Shown here: positions 5,314 to 7,691 of the stretch, piece after piece
Layout: each line of letters opens with the position of its first letter
How positions within the stretch are numbered: the stretch's first letter is position 1
Assembly (NCBI GenBank): GCA_900548955.1
Contig: URMQ01000071.1
Location: 1 to 7,691 of the forward strand
DNA: 7,691 nt
DNA from: an uncultured Eggerthella sp.
GTDB taxonomy: Bacteria > Actinomycetota > Coriobacteriia > Coriobacteriales > Eggerthellaceae
Direction of reading: 5' to 3'
Position numbers and translations under genes: made by a program
The notes under the pieces: model-generated
Seen by the model: only the letters and a program-made list of their open reading frames with translations
The model's database searches: none
What the model was told of the DNA's origin: nothing

Positions 5314-6708
5314 ATGTCAGCACAAAAAATTGCGCGACAAGGCCTTACCTGGAGGCACGTTGGCGTTGTTATTACGATGTGCTTAACGCTGTTTACCGCC
5401 GTTGGCATTATCTTTACTGCTGCAGGTCTTTGCTATCGTCCTGTATCTGAACACTTCGGCGTACAGACGTCTCAGGTATCGCTCTACATTACCTTCGTAT
5501 ACTTAGGTCAATGTATCGGTGCAGCACCTATGGCAAAATTCTTTGATAAGTTCAACGCTAAATCAGTTTGTGTAGTTGCAGCACTGATGGTAGCTATCCC
5601 TTACATGGGCTTCACTGTTTATCCTGCAATTTGGTGCTACTGGGTAGCTGGCTTCGTTATTGGCCTTGGCTTAGTTTGCATCGAATTCACGATGACTGCA
5701 GGTATCTTGAGCCGTTGGTTCCACACCAACTACGGTACAGTAACTGGTTTGTGCTTTGCTTTCACCGGTATTGGCGGCATGGTTTGGAACATTGTTGGTC
5801 AGTTCGTTCTTGGTCCTGATCTGCTTGGATGGCGCACCCTTTACATGGTATTTGGCATTGCAATCTGCATCGGTACCATTCCCTTCATTGCTTTCTTTGT
5901 AAAGCGTACTCCACAGGAATGCGGCACCCTTCCTTATGGTATGCCTCTCGATGCAGCTGCAATGGAAGAAGAGCTCGCAGCTGAAGCAGAACAGAAAGCT
6001 ATCGTAGAACCTGGTTGGTTAGGTAAAGAAATCATCACTAAGCCATTCTTCTGGACGTTAGTATTAGGCGCTGGCTTACTGAATACCCTTACCACCATGA
6101 CTCAGCTGTTCGCAACTTACACTCAGTTCCTTGGACATGATGGTTGGGGCGGTCAAGCTCTAGTCGGATTGCTCCTGCTTTCAGGTACTCTTGAAGCCTT
6201 TGTAAGCGGCGGTCAGGCAGGCGGTAAGGTTCTCGTTGGTTTTATCGAATCACGTTCTTTGATCGCTGCACAATTGCTCGGTTACTTCGGTGGCGTAATT
6301 GGCCTTCTGATGATGTGGTGGATTCCACAGATCTTTGGAGAAGCAGGCATTTGGCCTATGTTCTTCGGCGGCTTGTTCTTCGGCTTGACCTATGCATGTT
6401 CGACCGCAATGTTGCCATACCTTTGCCGCCAGATCGCTGGTGGTCGTGAATTCGACAAGATTTACTCTTGGATGATCACTATCTTTAACGGCATCGGTGC
6501 TATCGGTGCAACTGGTTGGGCTGTTGTTTCTGAGCAGTTTGGCTGGACTGGCTTCTTCATTGGTGGCCTCATCGTTTTGACCATCACCTTCGGTCTCCTT
6601 ATTTACACCTGGCTTGCAGGCGATAAAGCTCGTAAAGCTGCTTGGTATAAGAGTGACGAAGAGCTGGCAAAAGAGGCTGCAGAGGCACACATTCACGCAG
6701 AGGCGTAG
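5314..6708 (+). CDS. MFS carrier, OxlT/OFA-like, probably an organic acid transporter
   Basis: This 464-residue integral membrane protein has 12 predicted helices, at roughly 16-40, 55-74, 84-104, 108-130, 143-163, 175-197, 244-270, 282-308, 315-336, 346-368, 386-406 and 412-434. The cytoplasmic loop 198-243 between the two six-helix halves is rich in Glu and Ala, a usual place for it. The block ILSRWFHTNYGTVTG (131-145) between helices 4 and 5 resembles the RWF..RG.A.G region of the oxalate/formate antiporter and monocarboxylate carrier group. The first loop AKFFDKFNAKSV (74-85) stands where MFS motif A lies. The C-terminal tail is charged (KSDEELAKEAAEAHIHAEA). No signal peptide or extra domain is seen. 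Sandwiched between two CoA-transferase genes, it most likely imports, or exchanges with a product, the acid that they handle. This is inference. The family is firm; the substrate is open. Confidence 0.9.
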   Translation: MSAQKIARQGLTWRHVGVVITMCLTLFTAVGIIFTAAGLCYRPVSEHFGVQTSQVSLYITFVYLGQCIGAAPMAKFFDKFNAKSVCVVAALMVAIPYMGFTVYPAIWCYWVAGFVIGLGLVCIEFTMTAGILSRWFHTNYGTVTGLCFAFTGIGGMVWNIVGQFVLGPDLLGWRTLYMVFGIAICIGTIPFIAFFVKRTPQECGTLPYGMPLDAAAMEEELAAEAEQKAIVEPGWLGKEIITKPFFWTLVLGAGLLNTLTTMTQLFATYTQFLGHDGWGGQALVGLLLLSGTLEAFVSGGQAGGKVLVGFIESRSLIAAQLLGYFGGVIGLLMMWWIPQIFGEAGIWPMFFGGLFFGLTYACSTAMLPYLCRQIAGGREFDKIYSWMITIFNGIGAIGATGWAVVSEQFGWTGFFIGGLIVLTITFGLLIYTWLAGDKARKAAWYKSDEELAKEAAEAHIHAEA

Positions 6709-6762
6709 AAACTTTTTGAGTTTGCAAGTGTATCCCCCTAATTTGTAATTACTCACATAAAC

Positions 6763-6790
6763 GCACCTCCCGAACTAATTCGGGAGGTGC
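6763..6790 (+). other. Perfect 12-bp hairpin between the MFS and small-protein genes
   Basis: GCACCTCCCGAA (6763-6774), loop CTAA, TTCGGGAGGTGC (6779-6790): a perfect GC-rich stem beginning 55 bp after the carrier stop and ending only 4 bp before the TAAGGA ribosome site of the next gene. No U-tract follows on the plus strand. It may be an intercistronic stabiliser or attenuator. The stem arm GGGAGGTG is itself ribosome-site-like but is buried in the stem. Confidence 0.65.
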
Positions 6791-6805
6791 GGGATAAGGA
6801 AAACC

Positions 6806-7015
6806 ATGGGCGACAAAATTGATTTCAATCTTTTGGCAATAGTTCTTAATGCTGGTGTTTCTGTAATTTTGCTGGGCGGCCTTATCTTAGGAATCAACCC
6901 TGCTCAGTTAATTATGATCGGTGTTCTTGGTTACGGAATGAGCATTCTGTTTCGTAGAATCGCTCGTAACCAAGCAGGCATAGCCCCGAAGAGCAAATCT
7001 TCCAAAAGACGTTAA
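6806..7015 (+). CDS. Small two-helix membrane protein, unknown function
   Basis: I do not recognise this 69-residue protein. It has a short acidic N-terminus (MGDKIDFN), one hydrophobic segment at about 8-30, a turn at Asn31-Pro32, a second segment at about 33-49, and a strongly basic tail (RRIARNQ, then KSKSSKRR) with eight Arg or Lys in the last 20 residues. By the positive-inside rule both ends would be cytoplasmic, making a helical hairpin. The start is supported by TAAGGA five bases upstream and by the clean end of the preceding hairpin. It lies between the carrier and the second CoA-transferase on the same strand, 97 and 111 bp from them. A small accessory subunit of the carrier, or a membrane anchor for the transferase, is possible but unproven. 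The composition and membrane pattern argue for a real gene. Confidence 0.75.
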   Translation: MGDKIDFNLLAIVLNAGVSVILLGGLILGINPAQLIMIGVLGYGMSILFRRIARNQAGIAPKSKSSKRR

Positions 7016-7064
7016 CTATATCCCCCATTAGATAACCCGCATTTTCTCATTTGCATGTTTTTAA

Positions 7065-7081
7065 GCACTTTATGTAAGTGC
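7065..7081 (+). other. Short hairpin before the second CoA-transferase
   Basis: GCACTT (7065-7070), loop TATGT, AAGTGC (7076-7081): a 6-bp perfect stem 50 bp after the small-protein stop. It has only CTTTG after it, so it is a weak terminator at best. Roles in processing or none at all are equally possible. Confidence 0.35.
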
Positions 7082-7126
7082 CTTTGATTCGTGCGCCCTT
7101 TTCGCCCAATCTTAAAGGAGTTGCTC

Positions 7127-7691
7127 ATGCAAAAACCATTCGAAAATCTGGTTGTAGTAGACCTTTCTCGCTATTTATTAGGAGCTTACGTAAGCTTGTA
7201 TTTCGCAGATTTGGGTGCACGCGTTATTAAAGTGGAAGACACCAAGACTGGCGATTTAGTACGTGGCGAACATCCTCAAATCAATGGCGAAAGCTATTAC
7301 CATTACGCATTAAATCGCAATAAGGAAAGTGTTTCATTTAATCTGAAAGACCCCGAAGTTCAGGCACGCTTTTACGATCTAATCAAAAAAGCTGACGTAT
7401 TAGTAGAGAACTATCGCCCTGGTGTTGCAAAACGTTTGGGAATTGACTTTGAAACACTTCACGAAATAAACCCACAACTGGTGTATGTGTCATTTTCTGC
7501 TTACGGACAAAATGACCCTCGCAGTCTTGATGCCCTTCATGACATTAATATTGTTGCTAAAACAGGCTATTACGATCTAACTAAAGGCGCCGTTGCTCTT
7601 CTCCAACCAGCAGACCTTTCAGCGGCTATGGTAGGCCTCCAAGGCGCACTGACTGGCTTAATTGCTCGAGAAAAAGCTGGCGGAACTCATA
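7127..7691 (+). CDS. Second CaiB/BaiF CoA-transferase, 3' end beyond window
   Basis: The first 188 residues of a family III CoA-transferase are present; full members are about 380-430. The start is ATG 7127, with AAAGGAG at 7114-7120, six bases upstream. FENLVVVDLSRYLLGAYVSLYFADLGARVIKVED (5-38) is the family opening. ADVLVENYRPGVAKRLGID (89-107) and LVYVSFSAYGQNDP (118-131) follow. The catalytic aspartate is expected at Asp139 in LHDIN (137-141), a form close to the HDINY block of alpha-methylacyl-CoA racemases and related BaiF-like enzymes. It therefore belongs to a different branch from the first transferase, whose motif is GFDATAYAARGG. ALTGLIAREKAGG (174-186) matches the conserved helix and loop before the linker. 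It may be a transferase for a second acid or product, or a CoA-ester racemase. The missing C-terminal half prevents a choice. Confidence 0.9.
   Translation, partial: MQKPFENLVVVDLSRYLLGAYVSLYFADLGARVIKVEDTKTGDLVRGEHPQINGESYYHYALNRNKESVSFNLKDPEVQARFYDLIKKADVLVENYRPGVAKRLGIDFETLHEINPQLVYVSFSAYGQNDPRSLDALHDINIVAKTGYYDLTKGAVALLQPADLSAAMVGLQGALTGLIAREKAGGTH

Noticed and set aside
5568..6756. Frames at 5568-5819 and antisense 6250-6756 over the MFS gene
   Set aside because: They are shadows of the carrier, with Cys/Trp-rich or low-meaning translations and no initiation signals.
6763..6790. Classical rho-independent terminator after the MFS gene
   Set aside because: The stem is perfect, but GGGATAAGGA follows it where a U-tract would be needed, so only a general hairpin is claimed.
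6731..7026. TATCCCCC after two consecutive stop codons (6731 and 7019)
   Set aside because: The shared word is only 8 bp with no structure around it, so I see no reason to call it a repeat element.
2279..7091. 13-bp identity TGCCTTTGATTCG at 2279-2291 and 7079-7091
   Set aside because: One shared 13-mer in a window of this size is expected by chance with considerable probability, and nothing in context links the two places.
1..7691. CRISPR array, insertion sequence, phage or toxin-antitoxin genes
   Set aside because: I found no regularly spaced repeats, transposase-like frame, terminal inverted repeats or recognisable toxin and antitoxin domains. The tRNA cluster shows no attachment-site duplication within the window.

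Overview
The window is bacterial DNA of moderate to low GC content (mid-40s percent by eye). It shows Gram-positive style Shine-Dalgarno sites (AAGGAG, AAAGGAGG, AGGAGGAGG) and a chromosomal tRNA cluster. The gene content points to an anaerobe: two family III (CaiB/BaiF) CoA-transferase genes, an OxlT/OFA-like MFS carrier and a sodium/proline symporter. A Coriobacteriia/Eggerthellales-like gut or oral anaerobe, or a clostridial relative, is plausible. That placement is inference from gene content only; nothing here fixes the species.

Layout. Positions 1-350 hold a minus-strand tRNA operon in transcription order Tyr(GTA), Thr(GGT), Met(CAT), with the Met gene cut by the window edge. It is driven by a near-perfect sigma-70 promoter (TTGACA, 17 bp, TATTAT). 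Positions 460-2138 (minus) hold putP and its hairpin terminator, with a TATAAT box just upstream of the gene. A 443-bp gap (2139-2581) carries that promoter, an AT-rich dyad and a terminator hairpin for the next gene. Positions 2582-3546 (minus) are a LysR-type regulator gene broken in two places: a run of ten G (nine would be in frame) after the DNA-binding domain, and a 58-bp insertion bounded by a 14-bp direct repeat near the 3' end. Removing one G and one 58-bp unit gives exactly 301 codons, the normal size of the family. Positions 3547-3862 are the divergent intergenic region, with a 28-bp operator-like inverted repeat at the regulator promoter and a long stem-loop further along. From 3863 to the window end, on the plus strand, lie a CoA-transferase, an MFS carrier, a small two-helix membrane protein and a second CoA-transferase (cut by the window edge). 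The gaps are 170, 97 and 111 bp, and each holds at least one hairpin.

How it may work together: the plus-strand cluster looks like an uptake-and-CoA-activation module for an organic acid. The carrier would import or exchange the acid, and the two CoA-transferases would move CoA onto it, or onto a pathway intermediate or product. The divergent LysR-type gene is the natural candidate regulator. In this sequence it would give only a 112-residue DNA-binding fragment. The most interesting signal is that this regulator carries two potentially reversible lesions, a homopolymeric G tract and a short-repeat-bounded insertion. This looks like a phase-variable switch or a recently decaying gene. A sequencing error could explain the G tract, but hardly the 58-bp insertion.
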